Shown: positions 14,719-22,353 of the stretch, piece after piece
How the letters are laid out: every line of letters starts with the position of its first letter
Position numbering within the stretch: position 1 is the stretch's first letter
NCBI GenBank assembly: GCA_005777235.1
Contig: SXND01000089.1
Coordinates: 1 to 52,090, forward strand
DNA from: Pseudomonadota bacterium
Lineage (GTDB): Bacteria; Tectomicrobia; Entotheonellia; Entotheonellales; Entotheonellaceae
DNA: 52,090 nucleotides
Direction: 5' to 3'
Program-made: the position numbers and the translations under genes
The notes under the pieces: model-generated
The model's database searches: none
Seen by the model: the letters and a program-made list of their open reading frames with translations, nothing else
Told to the model about the DNA's origin: nothing

Positions 14719-17502
14719 ATGCAGATACGCGTCTTTTATCCCTACTATGCTCTCCTCCTCCTCCTTGGCCTCCTCGTGTGGCACTGGTTGCGCGCCACGC
14801 CGCGACGTCTCTCGCCGTGGCGACGGCGTTTCGTGCTTGGTTGCCGCCTCGGCGTGCTGCTGCTACTGGTCGTCGCGCTCATGCGCCTGAGCATCACGCA
14901 ACCCTCAGAGCGAGTCAACGTGGTCTTCTTACTCGACGTTTCACACAGTATTGCGGCCACAGTTCAACAACAGGCCCTCGAGTTCATCCGTACGGTTAGC
15001 CAGCACAAACGCGCCGCAGATGGTGTAGGGCTGGTGGTGTTTGGGGCTGAGGCGGTCGTTGACCAGGGGGTATCGCCACACTTCGCCTTCGCGGAGGTGA
15101 CCTCCCAGGTCGAAGGGACGTCCACCAATATCGCCCGCGCTCTCCAGGTCGGGATGGCCAGTTTCCCGGCAGAGGGGGAGCGCCGTATTGTCCTGCTCAG
15201 TGACGGCAACGAGAACGTCGGTGCGGCGACCGACGCCGGGCTGATCGCTCGCTCCCTGGGCATAGAAGTCTTTGTCGTGCCCTTGGGCCGCGCGGTGCAT
15301 GAGCCTGAAGTGCGGGCAGAGCGCTTAATCGTGCCGGCGCACCTGCAAGGGGGCATGCCCTACCGCGTCGAAGCGGTGGTCTTTAGTACCGTGGAGACCT
15401 CTGCCTCCATCGAACTCTGGCGGGAAGGACAGCTCATCGACCGGCGGGAGGTGGCCCTCCAGCCTGGCAAAAATTACTACCAGTTTACGCAGCAGGCCAG
15501 TGCCGAAGGCGTGCAGCTCTACCAGCTCGTCGTCAACAGCCCCAAAGATACCATTATGGACAACAATCGCCTGCAGGCTTTTACCGCGGTCAGTGGACAG
15601 CCCAAGGTACTCCGGGTGTATGACCCCCCGGCCACGTCCTCGGCGCTGGCCGCAGCGCTGCGCCAGCAAGGCTTTACTATTGATGACCGCCCCTGGCAGG
15701 AACTCCCGCAAACGCTCAGCGGCTATCTCGACTATGCAGGGCTGATCTTTGACAATGTGCCCAGCTTTGGTATTTCGGTGTCGCAGATGGAGACCCTGGA
15801 GCGCTATGTGCGGGATATGGGCGGTGGTCTGCTCATGGTGGGCGGGGAAAAGAGTTTTGGCGCCGGAGGGTACTACCGGACAGCGCTCGAAAAAATGTTA
15901 CCCGTGGATATGGATATCCCCACCAAGATGTCACTGCCGAGTCTATGCCTGGTCATGGTCATTGACCGTTCCGATAGCATGGGTGGCAATGTGAGCGGCT
16001 CGCAGTCCACTGGGAGACCCGACGAACACACCACGAAGATGGACGTGGCCAAAATCGCCGCCTTCTCGGCTATGAAACTGCTCAATCCTTTCGACCAGAC
16101 TGGCGTGCTGGCTTTTAACGCGGATTGGGAGTGGACCGTGCCCATCACCGAGGCGGGCAAGCGCGAGCAGATCGCCGGGAAACTGGCAGGCTTGAAACAC
16201 GCCGGCGGCACTGATCTCTATAAAGCGCTGCAAGAAGGTGTGCGGGCCTTGCAAGACGTACGGGCGGTCAAAAAACATCTGATTGCCATGTCCGACGGCC
16301 TGACCCCCAATATGGATTTCGAGGCCCTCATGGCCGAAGCGACAGCGCACAACATTACCATCAGCGCCGTGGCCCTCGGCAAAGACGCTGACCGCACCCT
16401 CATGGACGCCATTGCCCACTGGGGGCATGGCCGGAGCTATGCCACGGACGACGCCCACAATGTGCCGCGCATCTTCACCACCGAGACGATTTTGGTCTCA
16501 CGCGGGCTCCTGGACGAACACGAGTTCCGCGCCACGTTGCAGACGGAGCATCCCTTACTCCACGGCATCGCTGTGGCGCAAGCGCCGCCCCTCTATGGCT
16601 ATGTCGTGACGTATGGCAAACCTACTGCAGAAGTGCTCCTAGCGACTCCGAAAGGCGATCCCTTGCTCGCCGTGCAACGGTACGGCCTCGGGCGGACCGC
16701 TGCCTTTACGGCGGATTTGGCGCAGCGTTGGGGAAAAGACTGGGTACACTGGTCCCAGTTTGGCGTCTTTACGGCCCAGCTGATGCGCTGGGTGCAACGG
16801 CAAGACAGCCCCGAACACGTGGACGTGCAGGTCGAAATACGCGCTGGTGAAGCGGTGATCCAAGCGGATATCTATGATGCGGAAGCACGCTACCTCAATC
16901 ACGTGGATCTCCAAGAGAGCCGGGTTCTCCTCCCGAATCGTCAGACCCTGGCTGTCACCTTCACAGCGATAGCTCCAGGGCGCTACCAGGGACGCTTTCC
17001 GATGCAGGGTCATGGGCAGTACGTCCTGACACTCTCGGGACGGCAGGGGGACACCACGATCGGTCCCAAGACACTTGGCCTGACGCTGCCTTATTCCGCC
17101 GAATACCTAGGCCTCGACACCAACTATCGTCTGCTCAATCACCTCAGTAAGCAGACGGGGGGGCACGTCCTACGGGCTGAAGCGCCACGAGACGCGGTGG
17201 AGGCGTTGTGGGCGCTCCAGCGCCAACAATTGACCGCGTTGCACGATTATTGGCCGTGGTTTGTGCTGCTGGCGCTGGGCCTGTTCCTGCTCGACATCGC
17301 CATCCGGCAGGTCTGGCTCCCTGTCTCCTGGACAGCGCGGTGGCAGCGTCCAGGGGCCCTGACTCCGAGCGAACTGCCTGTCTATACCTATGATGACCTG
17401 GCAGCGATTGTGCACCGCCGCGCTGAAGATCAGCGCCGCCGCAGTACAGCGCTCCGTGAGGCGCGGCACGTCGCCATTTCTGCAGGAGAGTCATCACGCT
17501 AG
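14719..17502 (+). CDS. membrane protein with two VWA domains and a GATase-like fold
   Basis: A 927-residue protein. Two N-terminal membrane helices (about 8-24 and 38-56) are followed by a VWA domain with a complete MIDAS D-x-S-x-S (D73, S75, S77). An Ig-like segment and a class I glutamine amidotransferase-like domain follow (about 290-400, with LERYVRDMGGGLLMVGGEKS; no obvious catalytic Cys). A second VWA domain begins at about 412 (VIDRSDSM, D416/S418/S420). A C-terminal beta region and a last transmembrane helix (about 840-858) come before a basic tail. The family is common in bacteria as a large putative periplasmic scaffold; its role is unknown. engB starts 32 bp downstream and may be co-transcribed. 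Confidence 0.8.
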   Translation: MQIRVFYPYYALLLLLGLLVWHWLRATPRRLSPWRRRFVLGCRLGVLLLLVVALMRLSITQPSERVNVVFLLDVSHSIAATVQQQALEFIRTVSQHKRAADGVGLVVFGAEAVVDQGVSPHFAFAEVTSQVEGTSTNIARALQVGMASFPAEGERRIVLLSDGNENVGAATDAGLIARSLGIEVFVVPLGRAVHEPEVRAERLIVPAHLQGGMPYRVEAVVFSTVETSASIELWREGQLIDRREVALQPGKNYYQFTQQASAEGVQLYQLVVNSPKDTIMDNNRLQAFTAVSGQPKVLRVYDPPATSSALAAALRQQGFTIDDRPWQELPQTLSGYLDYAGLIFDNVPSFGISVSQMETLERYVRDMGGGLLMVGGEKSFGAGGYYRTALEKMLPVDMDIPTKMSLPSLCLVMVIDRSDSMGGNVSGSQSTGRPDEHTTKMDVAKIAAFSAMKLLNPFDQTGVLAFNADWEWTVPITEAGKREQIAGKLAGLKHAGGTDLYKALQEGVRALQDVRAVKKHLIAMSDGLTPNMDFEALMAEATAHNITISAVALGKDADRTLMDAIAHWGHGRSYATDDAHNVPRIFTTETILVSRGLLDEHEFRATLQTEHPLLHGIAVAQAPPLYGYVVTYGKPTAEVLLATPKGDPLLAVQRYGLGRTAAFTADLAQRWGKDWVHWSQFGVFTAQLMRWVQRQDSPEHVDVQVEIRAGEAVIQADIYDAEARYLNHVDLQESRVLLPNRQTLAVTFTAIAPGRYQGRFPMQGHGQYVLTLSGRQGDTTIGPKTLGLTLPYSAEYLGLDTNYRLLNHLSKQTGGHVLRAEAPRDAVEALWALQRQQLTALHDYWPWFVLLALGLFLLDIAIRQVWLPVSWTARWQRPGALTPSELPVYTYDDLAAIVHRRAEDQRRRSTALREARHVAISAGESSR

Positions 17503-17534
17503 ACCTCTGTGCCTGTTATACGATAGAGTGAGTT

Positions 17535-18134
17535 ATGAAAATTATCACTGCAGAGTTTATCACGAGTGCGATCTCCGATGACCAGTATCCACGTTCGCCT
17601 TTGCCCGAGGTCGCGTTTGCCGGACGCTCGAACGTCGGGAAATCCTCGTTGATCAATACCCTGGTTCATCGGAAGAGCCTGGTCAAAACAAGCTCCACGC
17701 CCGGCAAAACGCGCACGATTAATTTTTTCGTCGTGAATCACGACTTCTTGCTGGTGGACTTACCAGGGTATGGTTACGCCAAAGTGCCCCGCGCGATCCA
17801 GGCCAGCTGGCGTCCCATGGTCGAAACCTATTTACAGCAGCGCACCACGCTACGTGCCATCGTCCATCTCGTGGACTTGCGGCATCCCCCCACCGAGATG
17901 GACCAGCAGCTCCGGGCCTGGTTGCTGCGGCGTGATCTGACGATCATTACCGTGGCCACGAAAGCCGATCAGGTCACGCACAGCCGGCACGTGACGCATC
18001 TGCACACCATACGTCAGACACTAGGGCTGCCCCCAGACGATGTGCTGCTGCCATTTTCCTCCCACAACCACGAAGGGCGTCTGGCGCTCTGGCACTCCCT
18101 CATGCCCTTTCTCACGCCCGTGGCCCATGCGTAG
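17535..18134 (+). CDS. engB: ribosome biogenesis GTPase EngB (YsxC/YihA)
   Basis: The 199-residue length is normal. The G motifs are all in order: G1 GRSNVGKSS at 30-38, G2 region TPGKTRTINFF, G3 DLPGYGYAKV, G4 TKAD and the G5-like FSSHN. EngB helps assemble the large ribosomal subunit in the cytoplasm. The ATG at 17535 follows GATAGAGTGAGTT. It is immediately downstream of the VWA gene, and metK follows 140 bp later. Confidence 0.95.
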   Translation: MKIITAEFITSAISDDQYPRSPLPEVAFAGRSNVGKSSLINTLVHRKSLVKTSSTPGKTRTINFFVVNHDFLLVDLPGYGYAKVPRAIQASWRPMVETYLQQRTTLRAIVHLVDLRHPPTEMDQQLRAWLLRRDLTIITVATKADQVTHSRHVTHLHTIRQTLGLPPDDVLLPFSSHNHEGRLALWHSLMPFLTPVAHA

Positions 18135-18213
18135 GTGTACAAGACTTGACCCCCAGGCAGATTTGTGGAATAACTCCTGTGGCGCACACGCGCAGGCAAC
18201 GCGGTTGTCGTAG

Positions 18214-18243
18214 CGCAGGGATACGCAGGGATACGCAGGGATA
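18214..18243 (+). repeat. three tandem copies of a 10-bp unit before metK
   Basis: CGCAGGGATA is repeated three times without a mismatch, followed by CGCGAGAG, 32 bp upstream of the metK start. It may lie in the leader. No known S-adenosylmethionine riboswitch pattern was recognised around it. Confidence 0.85.
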
Positions 18244-18274
18244 CGCGAGAGCAAACTCGGAAAAAGGAAGAGGC

Positions 18275-19480
18275 ATGCGCGTTACATTTGCATCGGAAAG
18301 TGTGACCGAGGGTCATCCAGATAAAGTCTGCGACAAGATTTCAGACAGCGTGCTTGATGCTGCGCTGGCGCTGGATCCCAAGGCGCGTGTCGCCTGTGAG
18401 ACCCTGGTCTCCGAACATCTCGTCGTGATTGCCGGAGAAGTCAGCGAGGTCGTGCTCGAAAAGCTCAACATCGAGGCGATTGCCCGGCAAGCCATCCGCG
18501 ACATTGGTTATACATCAGACGCCATTGGTTTTGCTGCTGACACCTGCCATGTCTATGTCTATTTGAAGCCACAGAGCCCCGACATCTCGCAAGGAGTCTC
18601 TGCGGGAGAAGGGCTCTTCAAGGAACAAGGGGCTGGCGACCAAGGCATGATGTTTGGCTATGCGACCAAAGAAGCCCTCCTCAACGGCGTGGATACCGAA
18701 CTGATGCCCACGCCAATTTACTTCGCGCATCGTCTGACGCGGCGCCTCGCAGAGGTCCGCAAACAGGGGATTATCCCTGGGCTCTATCCCGATGGCAAAT
18801 CCCAGGTGGCGGTAGAATATGAAGATAACGTCCCCGTGGCGATTGCCAACTTGGTGATTTCGACGCACCATGCGCCCACCTTGGCCTTGCGTGATCTGCG
18901 TGCCCTGCTCATTGAACACGTCATGAAGCCAGTGATCCCCAACCGCCTGTTGTCACATCAGGTCATGGATCAAGAACGCGACAAACTTGATAGCACCATT
19001 GTCTTTGTGAATCCCACCGGGGCGTTTCTGGTCGGTGGCCCCAAAGCCGACGCTGGCCTGACCGGACGGAAAATCATCGTCGATACCTATGGTGGCATGG
19101 GGCGCCATGGCGGCGGGGCCTTTTCGGGCAAGGATCCCAGCAAGGTCGATCGTTCGGCAGCCTATATGGCACGCTATATTGCGAAAAGCGTGGTGGCGGC
19201 GGAACTGGCGGATGTCTGTGAGGTGCAGATTGCCTATGTCATTGGGCATGCCAACCCGGTGAGTGTGTCGGTCGAGACGGTCAACCCGACTGTGCCCAAT
19301 GAGAAAATTAGCCAGGCCATCCGGGAGGTGTTTGATATGCGCCCTGCCGGCATTATCGACCGGCTGAATATGCTCCGGCCGATTTACCGCGACACGGCAG
19401 CCTATGGGCATTTTGGTCGTCCAGAATTCCCCTGGGAATCCGCCGACCGCGTGGCGGCCTTGCAGCGTGCCACCGCGTAA
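18275..19480 (+). CDS. metK: S-adenosylmethionine synthetase
   Basis: I start it at ATG 18275 (MRVTFASESVTEGHPDK, GGAAGAGG upstream), giving 401 residues; the open frame upstream is not homologous. It makes S-adenosylmethionine from methionine and ATP. Signatures are SESVTEGHPDKVCDKISD at 7-24, the hexapeptide GAGDQG at 119-124, and the P-loop-like GGMGRHGGGAFSGKDPSKVD near 270. The radical-SAM HpnH encoded in this window uses SAM; HpnH attaches an adenosyl group derived from it. Confidence 0.97.
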   Translation: MRVTFASESVTEGHPDKVCDKISDSVLDAALALDPKARVACETLVSEHLVVIAGEVSEVVLEKLNIEAIARQAIRDIGYTSDAIGFAADTCHVYVYLKPQSPDISQGVSAGEGLFKEQGAGDQGMMFGYATKEALLNGVDTELMPTPIYFAHRLTRRLAEVRKQGIIPGLYPDGKSQVAVEYEDNVPVAIANLVISTHHAPTLALRDLRALLIEHVMKPVIPNRLLSHQVMDQERDKLDSTIVFVNPTGAFLVGGPKADAGLTGRKIIVDTYGGMGRHGGGAFSGKDPSKVDRSAAYMARYIAKSVVAAELADVCEVQIAYVIGHANPVSVSVETVNPTVPNEKISQAIREVFDMRPAGIIDRLNMLRPIYRDTAAYGHFGRPEFPWESADRVAALQRATA

Positions 19481-19505
19481 CGCATGAGGAATGGAGGTGA
19501 TGGGA

Positions 19506-19796
19506 ATGCCCTACGTCATTGCAGAGCCATGCATCGACGTCCAAGACCGGGCGTGCGTCAACGTGTGCCCGGTGGCGTGCATTCATTATGAAGCGGAGAA
19601 AGATCGCAAGCTCTATATTGACCCGAATGAATGTATTGATTGTGGCGCGTGTGAGCCGGCATGCCCAGTAGAAGCTATTTTTGCCGAACTTGATCTGCCC
19701 AATCGTTGGGTAAAGTATGAACGGATTGATGCACTCTGGTTTCGTGACAAGCATGCAGCACGGGCTCTCGTTGACGAGGCCAAAAAGCGTAGCTAG
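19506..19796 (+). CDS. ferredoxin (3Fe-4S/4Fe-4S, FdxA type)
   Basis: The strong GGAGGTGA at 19493-19500 places the start at ATG 19506 (96 residues) rather than at upstream codons. The first cluster motif is C-I-D-V-Q-D-R-A-C-V-N-V-C-P: the second Cys of a normal C-x2-C is missing, as in seven-iron ferredoxins whose first cluster is 3Fe-4S. The second motif, C-I-D-C-G-A-C-E-P-A-C-P-V, is a full 4Fe-4S site. The C-terminal tail (KYERIDALWFRDKHAARAL) is longer than in minimal ferredoxins. A soluble electron carrier; partners could include the iron-sulphur corrinoid enzyme nearby. Confidence 0.9.
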   Translation: MPYVIAEPCIDVQDRACVNVCPVACIHYEAEKDRKLYIDPNECIDCGACEPACPVEAIFAELDLPNRWVKYERIDALWFRDKHAARALVDEAKKRS

Positions 19797-19834
19797 CCTT
19801 CCTAGCACGTGGCGTGGCCCAGGAGGAAAGCAGT

Positions 19835-20653
19835 ATGGCAAGTTTAGAAGAGCGGTTCCAAAAGGGGCTTGAGACGCGAGGGAGTCTCGCCGGTGGCGAA
19901 GGTCGGGTTTTCCGGGGCTCCGTACCCGTGGCGTACGAGTTAGCGCCGGATATGTTTCGTATTACCACGGAAAGCTTGTATGGCTCCCTGTGGAGCCGTC
20001 CGGGACTGGACATTAAACATCGTGCCATGGCCAATTTAACGGTCGCGGCCATTCAAGTGGCCACCACCCAGGTGAGAGTCCACATCCGCAATGCCCTCAA
20101 CGTGGGCATTACGCCCGAAGAGATCATTGAAATTTTCATGCAGCTGGCCTTCTACGCGGGGATACCAGCCTCCTATAATGCGCTGGCCGTGACGAAAGAG
20201 GTGTTTGACGAACGCGGTTTCCACGTCTCCCTCCCCGCCACGTTTGATGCCACGCTCACGCCTGAGGCACTGTATGAGCGCGGCGTAGCCAAGCATCAGG
20301 AACTGATCCCCGATGTCTTCGGCTATCACCCAACCGAGCCCACAGAGGAAGAACAGGCGTTGGACGTGCTGATGCAGGAATATCTGTGGGGCGCCATCTG
20401 GACGCGGCCTGGGCTGGATATGAAAAGCCGTATCGTCTGTGCTCTCGTGGCCATGGTGGTCCGGGGACAATACGACTTGTCAATACGGCGCATGATTGAA
20501 GGCGCCCTGCGTTATGGCCTGACGCGCACGGAAATTATGGAGCTGGGCATGCAGCTGGCCTTTTATGTCGGCGTGATGCCAGCCCGTTCCTTTATGCACA
20601 TTGCCAAAACCGTCTTCCGCTCCCCGGAGTTCTCCGCGGCTACAGGCGAATAG
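19835..20653 (+). CDS. tandem carboxymuconolactone decarboxylase-like protein
   Basis: It starts at ATG 19835 after AGGAGGAAAGCAGT (272 residues). It contains two CMD/AhpD-type domains in tandem, each with LWSRPGLDIKHR or IWTRPGLDMKSR and a helix G-I-T-P-E-E-I-I-E-I-F-M-Q-L-A-F-Y-A-G or its second-copy counterpart G-L-T-R-T-E-I-M-E-L. No C-x-x-C peroxidase motif is present, so it is of the PcaC-like rather than the AhpD redox type. It probably acts on small lactone or keto acids. It follows the ferredoxin gene by 38 bp and ends at a clear bidirectional hairpin. Confidence 0.85.
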   Translation: MASLEERFQKGLETRGSLAGGEGRVFRGSVPVAYELAPDMFRITTESLYGSLWSRPGLDIKHRAMANLTVAAIQVATTQVRVHIRNALNVGITPEEIIEIFMQLAFYAGIPASYNALAVTKEVFDERGFHVSLPATFDATLTPEALYERGVAKHQELIPDVFGYHPTEPTEEEQALDVLMQEYLWGAIWTRPGLDMKSRIVCALVAMVVRGQYDLSIRRMIEGALRYGLTRTEIMELGMQLAFYVGVMPARSFMHIAKTVFRSPEFSAATGE

Positions 20654-20668
20654 CCGTGTCACCCTCCT

Positions 20669-20699
20669 GTGAACACCGGCGGAGACGCACGGTGTTCAC
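20669..20699. terminator. bidirectional terminator-like hairpin
   Basis: Perfect 10-bp arms GTGAACACCG (20669-20678) and CGGTGTTCAC (20690-20699) with an 11-nt loop, placed between the convergent CMD and BtuF-like genes. No T tract follows. Confidence 0.6.
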
Positions 20700-20719
20700 G
20701 GCACCCCGGCATGCTGCCT

Positions 20720-21664
20720 TCAGAGGGCACTCCTGGCCTGGAGTTGCTCGGCAGAGAGTCGGAGTGCATCGCTCTCAGGAATGATGCCAGTACCACATTC
20801 TGGATGCAGAATCTCGGCAAAGATTTCCAGGCCATTCACTAAGCGCGGTCCCGAGCGACTCGTGTAGGCATTGGCATTCAGGACATACACTTGCCGCTGT
20901 TGCACGGCTGGGAGTGCGGCCCACTCCTCCTGTTGGGCAAGCAGGGCGACATCCTCCAAGGCGCGTGTCACGTTGAAGCCACACGGCATGACCATAATGA
21001 CATCGGGCTGACTGGCGACAATCTCTGGCCACTCCAGGCGAAATGAGCCCTGCTCTTGGGTGCCAAAACAATTGACCCCACCTGCCAGCTCCACCATTTG
21101 TGGAATCCAATGCCCACCGCACATCAACGGCGCGACCCATTCAAGGTGTAAAACACGCGGGGTATGCGCCGCGGTGGCGACACGCGCCACGACCGTATCA
21201 ATCCGGGCTTGGAGACTGTCGACAAGCGGTGCTGCGACCGCCTCCGTCCCAGTCGCACGCGCCACCCGCCAGATATCTTCGAGGACGTCCTCAATCGATT
21301 TCGGATCTAACGACACCACCAGCGGGGTCTTGGGCAGCGCAATACTCGCTTCGGCAACCTGCCGAGTGGAGACGGCTCACACCTCACAGATGGCCTGCGT
21401 CAGGAGTAAGTCAGGGGCTGCCGCCGCCAACACCTCTTGCTGAATGTCGTAAATCCCCAACCCTTCCTTGAGCCGCTGGCCGATGATCTGGCTGATATCG
21501 CCACTGCCGAGAGGCGTGTCATCAAAAATACTGCGCACGACGCGCGGCTTGGTCTGTGCATCTGGAGGATAGTCGCATTCAAAAGTCACACCATAGAGGT
21601 GCTCTTGCAAACCCAACAGGTAGACGATCTCGGTCGCACTGGGAAGAAACGAACAAATATGCAT
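20720..21664 (-). CDS. BtuF-like corrinoid-binding protein, probable selenoprotein (U96)
   Basis: One gene read through an in-frame TGA at 21379-21377. The start is ATG 21664 (MHICSFLPSATEIV): AGGAGG abuts another ATG at 21670, so the inner one is properly spaced. The product is 314 residues of the BtuF/periplasmic-binding type III fold, with FLPSATEIVYLLGL, FECDYPPDA, LVVSLDPKSIEDVL after the TGA, and LEWVAPLMCGGHWIPQMVELAGG. The TGA gives C-E-V-(UGA)-A-V-S, where homologues I know of read C-E-V-C-A-V-S, so Sec replaces Cys of a C-x-x-C. A SECIS-like hairpin follows. There is no signal peptide and no btuC/btuD neighbour. A nonsense mutation is the alternative reading. Confidence 0.72.
21351..21365 (-). 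promoter_or_regulatory. SECIS-like hairpin after the in-frame UGA
   Basis: On the minus strand TCGGCA-GGT-TGCCGA forms a perfect 6-bp stem with loop GGU, beginning 11 nt after the UGA at 21379-21377; 17 nt separate the UGA from the loop. Known bacterial SECIS elements sit just downstream of UGA with a GGU-containing loop (E. coli fdhF has 18 nt to its GGUC loop). A second possible pairing, ACTCG with CGAGT, would enclose it. Confidence 0.6.
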
Positions 21665-21770
21665 GTCCATCCTCCTGAAGTCATCTGAAACGCGCCATGT
21701 TCTAGAGCTATGATACACGCTCTGCGTGCCAGAACCAAAGGAGAGGATTGCTACGACACAATTGAGACAT

Positions 21771-21822
21771 GGCGCTGGTGACAACTCCCCACGGCTCAAA
21801 CCCGGGGCTTCTCGGGACGAGT
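21771..21822 (-). other. IS200/IS605-type right-end hairpin remnant
   Basis: Minus-strand sequence AGAAGCCCCGGGTTTGAGCC then GTGGGGAGTTGTCAC forms a CCCC/GGGG hairpin. It resembles the 3' end (guide/omega RNA region) of TnpB-bearing IS605-group elements, and sits just downstream of the decayed tnpB. Confidence 0.5.
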
Positions 21823-21844
21823 CCCAGACTCTGTTGTCCCAGAG

Positions 21845-22180
21845 TTACAATATGTAAGGCGGCGGCGTAACGCACTGCAACCACGCCGCATCGTGCATGC
21901 TTTGGGCAAGGCCATGATGGTGGACCATCCGCCTGACCGCCAAGTCTTCAACGGCAATGACATCGAACCGATTGACGAGGCGGCGGCTTTCCTGATGCGT
22001 GCAGTTGGTGCGTCTGTTGGTTATCCGCTCAGGCACGCGGACGACAACCTGGCGACGTTTGCTGCGCTCAGGCGTGCCTTGCGTCGCGGCACGTAGGCCT
22101 GAAGCGCCAAGTCGATGCACCTCACGCTCACAACCAAGCAGGAAACACTCCCTGTTCGCACCCATTGAGGGTGCCCACAA
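21845..22180 (-). pseudogene. decayed TnpB (IS200/IS605 group) fragment
   Basis: The fragment retains QGTPERSKRRQVVVRV, then HQESRRLVNRFDVIAVEDLA, which is the central region of TnpB with the D of the RuvC-like site in I-A-V-E-D-L. It ends soon after SMHDAAWLQCV; the C-terminal zinc finger and last RuvC residue are missing, and the N-terminal half is not recognisable. It fills the gap between the BtuF-like and reductive-dehalogenase-like genes. A perfect 8-bp inverted pair (CCATGGAT/ATCCATGG, 22198-22215) near its 5' side may be the old left end. It is non-functional. Confidence 0.65.
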
Positions 22181-22273
22181 GCCCTTTCTTCTATCTCCAT
22201 GGATACATCCATGGGGTTTACGCAGGATTGGCTAATTGACAGATAAATCTTATTACTCATTCTTATTTTTCTC

Positions 22274-22302
22274 TTGACGTTCATTGACAGGCGGGGTACG
22301 CT
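22274..22302 (+). promoter_or_regulatory. possible sigma-70 promoter of the RdhA-like gene
   Basis: TTGACG (22274-22279), a 17-bp spacer and TACGCT (22297-22302), 51 bp upstream of the start codon. The -10 is a weak match. No cobalamin riboswitch was recognised here. Confidence 0.3.
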
Positions 22303-22353
22303 GCCCTGGTAGGTAGTCAGGGTTAGCACTACTGCGCTGTGGGAGAAAAACTA

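Noticed and set aside
18214..18243. CRISPR-like array
   Set aside because: Units are only 10 bp and directly adjacent with no spacers.
18135..18274. SAM riboswitch upstream of metK
   Set aside because: No recognisable SAM-I, SAM-II or SAM/SAH core; only the 10-bp tandem repeat stands out.
20720..21799. Two separate genes on either side of the UGA at 21377
   Set aside because: The downstream piece has no good ribosome-binding site, the join is in the same frame with no gap in the family alignment as I remember it, and neither half would fold alone.
21680..22353. Cobalamin riboswitch between the two corrinoid-related genes
   Set aside because: No B12-box-like sequence found on either strand; the gap is mostly tnpB debris.
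22339..22353. Upstream GTG start for the RdhA-like protein
   Set aside because: The ribosome-binding site GGGAGA lies inside this extension and fits the ATG at 22354.
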